From Acidobacteriota bacterium (lineage in GTDB: Bacteria; Acidobacteriota; Terriglobia; Acidiferrales; UBA7541): a stretch of 41,237 nt of DNA. Below are positions 1 to 6,820 of this stretch, piece after piece. The stretch lies in the NCBI GenBank assembly GCA_013289665.1, contig JABCZN010000024.1, positions 1 through 41,237 on the forward strand, given 5' to 3'. Below the pieces are notes generated by a model, which was not told the DNA's origin, searched no databases, and saw only the letters and a list, made by a program, of their open reading frames with translations. The number at the start of each line of letters is the position of its first letter. The first letter of the stretch is position 1. The translations under genes were made by a program, and so were the position numbers.

Positions 1-130
1 TAACAAGGTGTCATCTCTGGGTGCTCCGAAAGAGAATGCCGGGTTCTGCTAAAACCCAGTGTTCATCAATCTTTTAGAGCACCTTTTCTTTTTTTGCTAG
101 CAAAATCATGAATAATTCAGGCTAGGGAAG
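1..130. other. non-coding left edge
   Basis: No convincing gene is seen between the window edge and the end of the first vapC. A perfect 14-bp palindrome (TTTTGCTAGCAAAA) lies at 92-105, just downstream of the toxin stop on the minus strand. It has no U-tract on the correct side for a minus-strand terminator, so its role is unclear. Confidence 0.4.
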
Positions 131-559
131 CTATGAATCTTGAACCGCCCAGGGATTGAGCAGTAATACACCAGTGGGCTCAAAGTGTTCCGTGTTCCGG
201 GTCATAACGTGAAGGCCATGGCGCCGCGCAGTAGCAGCGATCAGTCCGTCGCTTGCGGGAACGATCTTACCGGCTTTCTGCGCGGCGGCTGTGAGTTCTC
301 CCCAGGTGTGGCTGGTTTCGAGATCGACGGGAAGGACTCGATCCGCGTAATAGCGTTCGAGGGCCTGCAACCATGCCTGGAGTTCGCGTTTGTTCTTGCT
401 TTCCTTAAGAAGCGCAATCCCTTTAGCGATTTCTCCGATAGTTACGACACTGACAAACAGACTATCGCTTTCGAGGGCTTCAACGACACGGCGGACACCG
501 GAATGTCCTTTGGGACGGCGCAATTCGGAAAGCACGCAGGTATCGAGAAGAACTCTCAA
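131..559 (-). CDS. vapC: VapC/FitB-like PIN-domain toxin
   Basis: PIN-domain ribonuclease toxin of a type II toxin-antitoxin pair, expected to cut RNA in a Mg2+-dependent way. The 142-residue length fits the family. Acidic positions visible are Asp6 in LLDTCVLSELRRP, Glu in the TIGEIAKG stretch and Asp in ASDGLIAATA; the C-terminal GLHVMTRNTEHF supplies the usual TxNxxHF ending. The start is a TTG whose bases overlap the TGA stop of the upstream antitoxin (556-559), so translation is probably coupled. The N-terminal LLDTxVLSELR block resembles FitB-type PIN proteins more than classical VapC. Partner and operon order (antitoxin first) support the call. The cleavage target cannot be read from sequence. 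Confidence 0.88.
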   Translation of the reverse strand: MRVLLDTCVLSELRRPKGHSGVRRVVEALESDSLFVSVVTIGEIAKGIALLKESKNKRELQAWLQALERYYADRVLPVDLETSHTWGELTAAAQKAGKIVPASDGLIAATARRHGLHVMTRNTEHFEPTGVLLLNPWAVQDS

Positions 560-798
560 AGCTTCGCATCTCGCATGGGAGAGTCATCCCGAGTAAGATT
601 CAGCCTTTCGAAGCTAGGGCCCTCTCCCATAAGAAATTTCTTGAAATCTGGGCGCTTCCCGGTGAGTTTTTCGTAGTCACGCTCTGCCACGACGACGACA
701 GCATCATCGTGACGTTGGACCCGTTGTGGTCCTTCGGCAAGAGCGCGGGTAACGAGTTCACTGAAGCGGTTTTTGGCGTCTGCAAGTCGCCATTCCAT
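556..798 (-). CDS. Phd/YefM-family antitoxin
   Basis: Antitoxin of 80 residues that should bind and neutralise the downstream PIN toxin and repress its own promoter. The N-terminus MEWRLADAKNRFSELVTRAL is the classic Phd/YefM DNA-binding fold, followed by a beta segment (AVVVVAERDYEKLTG) and a charged C-terminal toxin-binding tail. The ATG at 798 has an AGGAG Shine-Dalgarno five bases upstream on the minus strand. It overlaps the toxin by 4 bp. A promoter and a perfect 19-bp palindrome lie directly upstream (812-859), which fits autoregulation by the antitoxin or the complex. Confidence 0.88.
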   Translation of the reverse strand: MEWRLADAKNRFSELVTRALAEGPQRVQRHDDAVVVVAERDYEKLTGKRPDFKKFLMGEGPSFERLNLTRDDSPMRDAKL

Positions 799-811
799 TG
801 GGGCTCCTATG

Positions 812-830
812 TGGCTAGATTATCTAGCCA
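812..830. promoter_or_regulatory. palindromic operator of vapBC-like pair 1
   Basis: A perfect inverted repeat, TGGCTAGAT-T-ATCTAGCCA, with 9-bp arms around one base. It sits between the -10 box and the ribosome-binding site and covers the predicted transcription start. This is where a Phd/YefM antitoxin operator is expected. The palindrome is seen directly; antitoxin binding is inferred. Confidence 0.75.
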
Positions 831-831
831 T

Positions 832-859
832 ATTATAGCCTTTTGCGTAACTTCGTCAA
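832..859 (-). promoter_or_regulatory. sigma70-type promoter of TA pair 1
   Basis: On the minus strand, TTGACG (854-859) and a consensus TATAAT (832-837) are separated by 16 bp. The predicted start of transcription falls inside the adjacent palindrome, so repressor binding would block initiation. Confidence 0.72.
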
Positions 860-999
860 CTGCGACTAACTATTCAAACCATTCTGCGCCATCCGCGGCC
901 ATTCGCTGGGATTTCCGTCTAGCACCCGGGCGTATAGCCCTTCAAGTCAAGGCGCCCCGTTAGTGCTCGCCGCTCACGGGCCGTTCGGGCGTAAAAAAA

Positions 1000-1376
1000 T
1001 GTCTTTACAACACCGTAAGGTTAATTGGATTTTTAGGGAAGGACGCCGAGGTGAAGACGACGAAGAGCGGGACGAATACACCGTTCTGTCGCTCGCCACG
1101 CAAGCGTCTTGGAAGGACAAGAAATCGGGCGAGTACGTCAATCGCACCGAATGGCACCGGACGATCGCGTGGGCCAATCTTTCGACGTCCGCCGCAACTC
1201 TGAAAAGGGCACGCACCTCTCCGTGGAAGGTGAGCTGCGCTACCGCGAGTTCAACGACAAGAAACATAAGAAGCTCAAGGTTCGTCTCGCGGAGATCCAT
1301 CTCGGCAAGATCGGCAAGCTTGATCGCGTCGAAAAGCGCGCCGGGCAAGACTATCCCGCAAGCGAAGATAGCGTAA
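1000..1376 (+). pseudogene. ssb: single-stranded DNA-binding protein, frameshifted remnant
   Basis: An SSB (OB-fold) coding region broken into three reading frames. Frame one gives YNTVRLIGFLGKDAEVKTTK from about 1009. At about 1078 the match moves to a second frame reading TVLSLATQASWKDKKSGEYV and then NRTEWHRTIAWANLS. At 1203-1208 a run of four A bases, where five would keep frame, moves it to a third frame reading KGTHLSVEGELRYREFNDKK and LAEIHLGKIGKL. These follow the SSB order: beta1, LATxxxWKDKxxGE, RTEWHR, EGxLRYR. No start codon fits the first frame; the ATG at 999 is out of frame with it. Each change is compatible with a one-base deletion, so the gene is dead unless these are sequencing errors. 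Intact genes nearby argue against general error. Confidence 0.8.
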
Positions 1377-1955
1377 CTCTGAAGACGCAGCCTTCCGGTG
1401 CCCTCGACGAGGTAGCGTCTTCAGCAGATGCATGGTTTCGGCGGCCTTTCCCCTGCGTCCGGTTATCGCACGCTTCGCTCGACCTTCGCCGACTTTCGGG
1501 AGCTATCCTTTTTCTGCCTCTCTTTTTGCTGGGCGCTGCCTCGGACCGATTCCTGCGCCCGGCAGCTTCGCGTCTTCTGCTTTTCCCGTTCCTCCCAACA
1601 AATCTTCTTTAAGCGCCCCGAAATCTTGTTGTGCTCATGGCTACGCCCTACGTGATCCTCAACCTAGCAACCACTGGTCGATGGCGCGCTAAAGAATCCA
1701 AGGAAAACGTTGGGACGATTGTGTCCTCATTGGTGGAAAGAGAATGACGGTGGAAGTGAACGCCGCTGCTGTCGAGGGCGGAAAAATGATTTCCCATTCT
1801 ATCAAGCTGCAGTAGTCCAAATTGCGGTTGCGGGATACGCGCTTGAAAGCTGTTGCACAAATCACTGACAAACCCGCCCAAAACGCCCCATTTCGAAGTA
1901 GTACTGTGTGCCGTAAGTTGTTGATTTGTTTCAGGTGGGAGTACTGCCTGGCAAA
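1377..1955. other. gene-poor stretch after ssb remnant
   Basis: About 580 bp without a gene I can support. Open frames on both strands have no family resemblance and look like overlapping shadows. A 36-codon frame at 1637-1747 (MATPYVILNLATTGRWRAKE) faintly recalls the SSB core strand but is too short to call. Confidence 0.4.
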
Positions 1956-1994
1956 TTTCAAGACCGCCGGTTTCAACCGCTCACCCACTCCTCC
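1956..1994 (-). pseudogene. tRNA-Ser(UGA) 5'-half fragment, copy 1
   Basis: Read on the minus strand this gives an acceptor-like GGAGGAG, a D-arm-like segment and an anticodon arm ending GGCGGTCTTGAAA, which contains the UGA anticodon loop of a tRNA-Ser. The match stops just after the anticodon loop; no variable arm or T-arm follows. It is a degenerate version of copy 2 at 3011-3049, in the same orientation. Similarity also extends upstream of the tRNA part (to about 2019), so promoter-proximal sequence was copied too. Confidence 0.65.
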
Positions 1995-2090
1995 GTTTTC
2001 AATTCTAACCTATTCTTGGATTGCGGACGATTTGTGACGTGGAAAGTATTTCGCGGTGACCGGCAAAACGCCAAGTATGGCGGATGACTT

Positions 2091-2122
2091 TTGACAAAGT
2101 ACGTAAAATCAGATAATCTGAT
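2091..2122 (+). promoter_or_regulatory. promoter and palindromic operator of TA pair 2
   Basis: TTGACA (2091-2096) and GATAAT (2112-2117) with a short 15-bp spacer form a promoter. A perfect palindrome, ATCAGAT-A-ATCTGAT, at 2108-2122 overlaps the -10 box. The predicted transcription start (about 2124) coincides with the first in-frame ATG, so the message may be leaderless or nearly so. The layout matches an autoregulated antitoxin promoter. Confidence 0.65.
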
Positions 2123-2132
2123 AATGGGCTTT

Positions 2133-2405
2133 ATGAAGAAAACGAGCATAACCGTCACCGAGGCTGCACGTAATTTTGCCGACTGCGTTAACCGCGCCCA
2201 TTACCAAAACGTTACGTTTGTGCTTCTGAAAAACGGTGAACCGTTCGCGCGCCTTGTGCCAGACAATGAAAAAGTTTGTGTGGGCCGCGATTTGGCTGAG
2301 GTTCTGGCCAAAGCCAAACTAAACGAGAGCGAAGCACGTGCGTGGCATCGTGATCTGACAGCTGCCCGCAAAGTCCTCAAAGCCCCGGCTAATTCGTGGC
2401 GATAA
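2133..2405 (+). CDS. Phd/YefM-family antitoxin
   Basis: About 90 residues from ATG 2133 (MKKTSITVTEAARNFADCVN), the usual Phd/YefM beginning; an alternative in-frame ATG at 2124 would add three residues. The DNA-binding half is followed by VTFVLLKNGEPFARLVPDNE, typical of the family, and a charged helical C-terminus for toxin binding. No Shine-Dalgarno is visible, and the promoter -10 box ends only 6-15 bases before the two ATGs, which points to a leaderless or very short leader. It overlaps the next gene, a PIN toxin, by 10 bp. It should neutralise that toxin and repress the operator at 2108-2122. Confidence 0.85.
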   Translation: MKKTSITVTEAARNFADCVNRAHYQNVTFVLLKNGEPFARLVPDNEKVCVGRDLAEVLAKAKLNESEARAWHRDLTAARKVLKAPANSWR

Positions 2406-2797
2406 TTCTTGACGCTGACGTGGTAATTCGAGGGGAGAAGGGCGCTTTCGACCTGGAGAGCTGGGTTGCGTCCCGTCACCATGACCAGTTCGAGATTGCT
2501 GCGATAACGGTTGCCGAACTCTGGCACGGAGTCGAACGGGCGACTGGAGCGCGCAGGGACATTCGGAAGAAGTACCTGAGCGCCGTTTTGGGATCCGTGC
2601 CCATCATCCCGTACACGGAACAAACGGCATATGAACATGCGCGCATTTGGGCCGAACTAGAAGCGTCAGGCAAGATGATTGGCTACTATGACCTAATCGT
2701 TGGGGCAACCGCTTTGGAGCGCGGAAGCCACGTAGCTACGTTCAACAAACGCCATTTTTCTCAGATCAGAGGGCTCAGCATCATCGAACCAAAGTAG
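2396..2797 (+). CDS. vapC: VapC PIN-domain toxin
   Basis: PIN-family ribonuclease toxin, 133 residues from a GTG start inside the end of the antitoxin gene. The acidic set is visible: Asp in ILDADVVI near the N-terminus, Glu in ITVAELWHGVERA, Asp in GYYDLIVGATAL, with the C-terminal VATFNKRHFSQI ending. It forms a 10-bp-overlapping operon with the Phd-like antitoxin and is expected to be co-translated. The pair lies between two tRNA-Ser fragments, so it may be cargo of, or a stabiliser for, a former integrated element. Its RNA target is unknown. Confidence 0.9.
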   Translation: MAIILDADVVIRGEKGAFDLESWVASRHHDQFEIAAITVAELWHGVERATGARRDIRKKYLSAVLGSVPIIPYTEQTAYEHARIWAELEASGKMIGYYDLIVGATALERGSHVATFNKRHFSQIRGLSIIEPK

Positions 2798-3010
2798 CGT
2801 TACCTTCGATTCGGCTGGGAGAGTATCCGCGGCGTGACACTCATTGTGTGCGAGAGGCAGAAAGCTTCGACCGTCACCAAACTGTCACTAAAACTGGCGC
2901 AAGACCGCCGAAATCAGAGCAAATCCAGAAAACAAAAATCCGCGCTACCTGACGGTTGGCAAAGGGATTTAGTTGAATTTTGTGTCAGATAGCGAACCAG
3001 CGATTTAATT
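2798..3010. other. non-coding stretch with an extra copy of the tRNA-Ser core 11-mer
   Basis: No supported gene. The 11-mer caagaccgccg at 2900-2910 is identical to the core in both tRNA-Ser fragments (1959-1969 and 3014-3024). No integrase remnant could be recognised in any frame. Confidence 0.4.
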
Positions 3011-3049
3011 TTTCAAGACCGCCGCCTTCAACCACTCGGCCACTCCTTC
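3011..3049 (-). pseudogene. tRNA-Ser(UGA) 5'-half fragment, copy 2
   Basis: On the minus strand it reads GAAGGAG, TG, a near-perfect class II D-arm (GCCGAGTGGTTGAAGGC) and GGCGGTCTTGAAA, an anticodon arm with UGA in the loop. The next bases (aattaaatcgctgg) do not form the 3' side of the anticodon stem, and no variable arm, T-arm or acceptor 3' strand follows. So it is only the 5' half. This is the better-preserved of the two copies. Truncation inside the anticodon arm is a common outcome of tyrosine-recombinase integration at tRNA genes. Confidence 0.72.
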
Positions 3050-3146
3050 ATTTTCGATTAGCGTATTCTGGGTTCCCGTCCTTCGGAGCACCGGTTCGGA
3101 CCTCGTTCATCCCGGAACACGCGACGTCGACCGCGAGCTGTGGATT

Positions 3147-3174
3147 TTGAGCAAAAAACTGACAGGCATATACT
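3147..3174 (+). promoter_or_regulatory. promoter of the cNMP/reductase fusion gene
   Basis: TTGAGC (3147-3152) and TATACT (3169-3174) separated by 16 bp. The expected transcript begins near 3181, giving a leader of about 30 bases before ATG 3212. Confidence 0.5.
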
Positions 3175-3211
3175 TTTAAACTGAGGATTTCGCTCTGCTT
3201 TGTTGCGCGTT

Positions 3212-4885
3212 ATGACCGAACCAACGATTCACCTTCCGCTGACCGCTTCGCGGGCTGATCAGGTATTCCCGACGCTGACGTCGGCGCAAATCGGCCGAAT
3301 CGCAAGTCACGGTCACGCTCGTTCAACCAAAGCGGGAGATGTCTTGCTCGAGCAAGGCGACAAGAACATACCGATTTTCGTCGTAATTTCCGGCGAACTG
3401 GAGACGGTGCGCCCTTCTGGTGCTCATGAAACATTGATCGCACGTGTGCCGCCGGGGCAATTCACTGGCGAAGTAAACACGCTTTCCGGACGGCGTGCTC
3501 TGAACCGCATCCGGGCCCGTATAGCCAGTGAGGTCATCGAAGTCAGCCGCGAAAGTGTGATGGCACTAGTGCAGACCGATGGAGAGTTGAGCCAGATCCT
3601 GATGCGTGCCTTCATTCTTCGCCGGGCAGAATTGTTCGCGCAGGGCCTAGGCGACGTCACCGTTGTGGGGTCCAGCCACTCAGCTGACACGCTCCGCATT
3701 AAGGAATTCCTGGCTCGCAATGGCCACCCTTGTGCCTACATCGATCTCGATCGCGATGCTGACGTACAGAGCCTGCTCGATCACTTCCACGTTTCTGCGT
3801 CCGACATCCCAGTGGTGATATGCCGAGGCGAAACTGTGTTGCGTAATCCCACCAACCAGGAGGTTGCCGACTGTCTCGGTTTTAACCAGGCTGTGGACCA
3901 ATCCGAGGTGCGTGATCTGGTTATAGTGGGCGCAGGACCAGCGGGCCTAGCTGCCGCGGTTTATGGTTCATCTGAAGGCCTCAATGTCCTGCTGCTGGAA
4001 ACGTACTCGCCGGGAGGTCAAGCTGGCTCCAGTTCGCGAATCGAGAACTATCTTGGCTTTCCTTCAGGTATTTCGGGAAATAGTCTGGCGTCCCGAGCCT
4101 ACGCACAGGCACAGAAGTTCGGCGCGCAAATGCTCCTCGCGAAAGGGACGCGGCTCATCTGCGACCATAAGCCTTATGTCGTCGAATTAGCAGATGGCGC
4201 TCGAGTCCCGGCGCGCGCCGTCATGATCGCTACCGGTGCGAAATACCGAAAACTGGCCGTCGAGAATCTTTCACGGTTTGAAGGTGTTGGAGTCTATTAC
4301 GGTGCAACGTTTATCGAGGCTCAGCTATGCAAGGACGAGGAGGTCATCGTCGTTGGCGGTGGAAATTCGGCCGGTCAAGCGGCAGTGTTTTTGGCTGAAA
4401 GCGCAAAACATGTTTTCGTGGTGGTTAGATCAGACGGGTTGGCAGACACTATGTCGCGCTATCTGATCCGGCGGATCGAGGAAACTCCGAACATCACGGT
4501 CCTTCCACATACTGAAATTGTCGCGCTCGATGGCACCGAACACCTTGGGCGTGTGACTTGGCGGAACGGGCAGAGTGGCGGGACCATCGAGAAGAGCATT
4601 GCTCATCTATTCGTAATGACAGGAGCTATTCCGAACACTACGTGGCTTGAGGGCTGTGTCGTGCTGGATGCAAAAGGATTCATCAAGACCGGTTCTGATC
4701 TTTCCGCGGATGAGTTGCGTGCCGCGAACTGGCCACTCGCGCGCCGGCCGTACCTGCTCGAAACCAGTCTTCCTGGTGTGTTCGCCGCCGGTGATGTGCG
4801 CGGCGGGAACGTCAAGCGTGTTGCGTCGGCAGTAGGTGAAGGTTCAATCGCGATTCCCTTGGTCCATCAACTTCTTCGCGAATAA
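3212..4885 (+). CDS. cyclic-nucleotide-binding domain / thioredoxin-like / thioredoxin-reductase-like fusion
   Basis: About 557 residues. Residues about 10-135 are a CRP-type cNMP-binding domain (LLEQGDKNIPIFVVISGELE and a GEVNTLSGRRAL cassette). Residues about 145-220 are a glutaredoxin/thioredoxin-like segment (VTVVGSSHSADTLRIKEFL, IPVVICRGETVL), without a CxxC. From about 230 there is a two-dinucleotide-fold flavoprotein: FAD motif VIVGAGPAGLAAA, GGQAG, NAD(P) motif VVGGGNSAGQAAVF, and the terminal FAAGDVRGGNVKRVASAVGEG of thioredoxin reductases. The usual redox CATC site is replaced by YYGATFIEAQ, so disulfide reduction by the normal route is doubtful. The nucleotide domain suggests allosteric control by cAMP/cGMP. 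ATG 3212 is preferred; TTG 3200 is possible and sits 12 bases after GAGGA. Similar fusions are known in several soil bacteria. Confidence 0.88.
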   Translation: MTEPTIHLPLTASRADQVFPTLTSAQIGRIASHGHARSTKAGDVLLEQGDKNIPIFVVISGELETVRPSGAHETLIARVPPGQFTGEVNTLSGRRALNRIRARIASEVIEVSRESVMALVQTDGELSQILMRAFILRRAELFAQGLGDVTVVGSSHSADTLRIKEFLARNGHPCAYIDLDRDADVQSLLDHFHVSASDIPVVICRGETVLRNPTNQEVADCLGFNQAVDQSEVRDLVIVGAGPAGLAAAVYGSSEGLNVLLLETYSPGGQAGSSSRIENYLGFPSGISGNSLASRAYAQAQKFGAQMLLAKGTRLICDHKPYVVELADGARVPARAVMIATGAKYRKLAVENLSRFEGVGVYYGATFIEAQLCKDEEVIVVGGGNSAGQAAVFLAESAKHVFVVVRSDGLADTMSRYLIRRIEETPNITVLPHTEIVALDGTEHLGRVTWRNGQSGGTIEKSIAHLFVMTGAIPNTTWLEGCVVLDAKGFIKTGSDLSADELRAANWPLARRPYLLETSLPGVFAAGDVRGGNVKRVASAVGEGSIAIPLVHQLLRE

Positions 4886-4989
4886 CCTGTGCCTAGGTTG
4901 AAACTTGCTGCGTGCGTTCGGGCATTTCTTGGATTCTTGGTAACAAATTCGCATCTGACACGCCATTGGGGCTTTGCTGCCGAAGGCCA

Positions 4990-5376
4990 TCAGCGGATGA
5001 AATGGATCCGGAGTCCCAGTTTCAGACTCTTCCACGATTTGTCAGCCGTGTAGACTGGAGCACCTAACGCAAGTCCGAGCGCCAAACAAGCTCGGTCTCC
5101 CAATGACAAACCTAGTGCGCGGGTTTCGACAATAAGGTTTCCGGCGGTCATAGCTTGCTCGGCAGTGAATGCTGCAGCCTCCCGAATCGGGCTGAGGGTA
5201 GCTTCCCACGCCTCCTGAGGACTAAGCCCGCGGTTCACGAGTTTGCTTTGTACTTCGGCCAGATTGACCGTGCTGCTGGTAGCGACGCTGAGCAGTTGCG
5301 GAGTCAGTTTGTCCGCACCTGGTTCACGATTAAGCAACGCGAGAAGCACCGAGGCATCAAGGACGATCCTACTCAT
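4990..5376 (-). CDS. vapC: VapC PIN-domain toxin
   Basis: PIN ribonuclease toxin of about 128 residues from ATG 5376 (MSRIVLDASVLLALLNREPG). Conserved acidic residues are Asp in VLDASVLLALL, Glu in VNLAEVQSKL and Asp in LSLGDRACLALGLALG; the end PVYTADKSW is the typical VapC close. It overlaps the upstream AbrB-type antitoxin by 8 bp (5369-5376), so the two are co-transcribed and probably translationally coupled. The antitoxin family differs from the two Phd-type pairs to the left, showing independent acquisition. The RNA target is not predictable. Confidence 0.9.
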   Translation of the reverse strand: MSRIVLDASVLLALLNREPGADKLTPQLLSVATSSTVNLAEVQSKLVNRGLSPQEAWEATLSPIREAAAFTAEQAMTAGNLIVETRALGLSLGDRACLALGLALGAPVYTADKSWKSLKLGLRIHFIR

Positions 5377-5620
5377 TTCTCGCGGCCTCGCGCCGTTCTG
5401 CAATCAACTCATCGACCAGCGACGTACCTGGTTTTACGTGCTGGCGGACAAGCCGCTGCGCTCGCTCGATGCGGTGTTTGAGCGTAGTGATCCGCAACTC
5501 GTCATCTTCGATCCGTAACACGATTTCATCCCCGACATTGATGCCAAGGGCCTTGCGAAATGACGCGGGGATGACGACTCGGCCATTTTCGTTGACCCGC
5601 AGGCGAGTTTCCAAGTTCAT
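5369..5620 (-). CDS. vapB: AbrB/MazE-family (SpoVT-fold) antitoxin
   Basis: An 83-residue antitoxin. Residues 1-45 form a swapped-hairpin AbrB domain: MNLETRLRVNENGRVVIPAS, then FRKALGINVGDEIVLRIEDD. The C-terminal helix-rich part should wrap the VapC toxin. The ATG at 5620 is chosen over an upstream ATG at 5644 because GAGAGGAG sits just four bases before it. It is the first gene of the AbrB/VapC operon, with its own promoter at 5646-5674. Expected to repress that promoter, alone or with VapC. Confidence 0.88.
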   Translation of the reverse strand: MNLETRLRVNENGRVVIPASFRKALGINVGDEIVLRIEDDELRITTLKHRIERAQRLVRQHVKPGTSLVDELIAERREAARNE

Positions 5621-5645
5621 GTCACTCCTCTCGTAATGTGACATT

Positions 5646-5674
5646 ATTGTATCATCATGCCATATCGTTTACAA
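5646..5674 (-). promoter_or_regulatory. promoter of AbrB/VapC operon
   Basis: Minus-strand TTGTAA (5669-5674) and TACAAT (5646-5651) with a 17-bp spacer. The transcript would begin near 5639, about 20 bases before the antitoxin ATG. The -10 area is AT-rich, unlike the surrounding sequence. Confidence 0.5.
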
Positions 5675-6019
5675 GCTGGTAGCCCAAGGCGCCATCAGCC
5701 GCGAATCGTTTCTCATGGTTTGCAACAGAGAATGTGCTACTTAAGGCAACCACGACCGTCGCAACCAGCCAATCCCGCAATTACCAGTCTCGCCGATTGT
5801 TCGGATTACGGCTGCGAGGTCCCGGCAACCGTTGCCGAGGTTCCGCGTTTAGGTGCCGATCTGGGTAAGCGGGCTGGGACGGCGGCGCCTGTTCTCCAGG
5901 CTCCTCCCTCCCCGCGGCTTTGCTTCACGGAGATGGCGATACGAGATCGCTTCGAGGATAATGCCCAAGTGCTCTGAAGCGTTCTAAACGTTGCCCGGCT
6001 GGCTCCGAGGAAGATCCAA
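5675..6019. other. intergenic region without recognised gene
   Basis: About 345 bp between the AbrB promoter and the ADP-ribosylglycohydrolase gene. An open frame on the plus strand has no family resemblance. Small inverted repeats such as GGCAACCGTTGCC (5824-5836) occur. No promoter for the downstream gene stands out. Confidence 0.35.
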
Positions 6020-6820
6020 ATGATAGGTGCAATAGCGGGTGATATTATCGGATCGGTTTACGAATGGAAGAACATCAAGACAAAGCAGTTCGATCTGTTC
6101 AGTCCGGATTGCTGCTTCACCGACGACACAGTCCTCACCGTTGCCCTGGCCGAATCGATCTTGTCCGGCACCGACTATGCTTCTCTGATGAGGGTCTACT
6201 ATCGGCGTTATCCGGACGCAGGATACGGAGGCTTTTTTCACCGGTGGGCCCAATCTCAGGAATGCCAGCCTTACAATAGCTGGGGCAATGGCGCCGCTAT
6301 GCGAATCAGTTCGGTTGGTTTTGCGTTCAACACGCTGGACGAAGTGCTGGTTCGGGCGGCTGAATATACAGCCGTGACGCACAATCACCGAGAGGGGATC
6401 AAGGGCGCGCAAGCAACTGCCGCCGCAATCTTTCTTGCGCGGACAGGAAGTACGAAGGCCGACATCAAGCAATACACGACGGCAACCTTCCACTATGATT
6501 TATCCCGAAGTGTTGATGAAATTAGACCTACATACCGGTTTGACGTGTCATGCCAGGGGACGGTTCCTCAGGCGATCGTGTGCTTCCTCGAATCAACGGA
6601 TTTCGAAGATGCAATCCGAAACGCGATATCGCTTGGAGGAGACAGCGACACGCTGGCCTGCATTACCGGCGGAATTGCCCAAGCGCACTACGGCGTGCCA
6701 GGGGCCATCGCCCACCGAGCCATGTCGATCCTCGACGAGGATCTTAGGGCTGTAACCGTTCGCTTCATGTCGGGCTACTGCCCTGCTACGCCGCCCGACT
6801 TCTCGACTCTGCCGATTTGA
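6020..6820 (+). CDS. ADP-ribosylglycohydrolase family protein (DraG/ARH-like)
   Basis: A 266-residue enzyme of the ADP-ribosyl-hydrolase fold, which removes ADP-ribose from modified proteins or small molecules using two Mg2+ ions. Metal-binding signatures are present: GAIAGDIIGSVYE at residues 3-15, FTDDTVL at about 32-38 and SLGGDSDTLACI at about 204-215. SWGNGAAMRIS (about residue 91) is also characteristic. Length matches free-standing bacterial members. The ATG is preceded by GAGGAAG. No ADP-ribosyltransferase or macrodomain partner is seen in the window, so the substrate is unknown. Possible roles are reversal of regulatory ADP-ribosylation or protection from a toxin. It sits at the right end of the toxin-antitoxin island. 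Confidence 0.9.
   Translation: MIGAIAGDIIGSVYEWKNIKTKQFDLFSPDCCFTDDTVLTVALAESILSGTDYASLMRVYYRRYPDAGYGGFFHRWAQSQECQPYNSWGNGAAMRISSVGFAFNTLDEVLVRAAEYTAVTHNHREGIKGAQATAAAIFLARTGSTKADIKQYTTATFHYDLSRSVDEIRPTYRFDVSCQGTVPQAIVCFLESTDFEDAIRNAISLGGDSDTLACITGGIAQAHYGVPGAIAHRAMSILDEDLRAVTVRFMSGYCPATPPDFSTLPI

Noticed and set aside
1428..1692. plus-strand frames of 75-86 codons after the ssb remnant
   Set aside because: Overlapping frames of similar length, no Shine-Dalgarno, no recognisable domain.
1637..1747. 36-codon frame (MATPYVILNLATTGRWRAKE) with faint SSB-like pattern
   Set aside because: Too short and similarity too weak; might be chance.
5657..5977. 106-codon plus-strand frame before the ADP-ribosylglycohydrolase
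   Set aside because: No start context or family resemblance; composition not coding-like.
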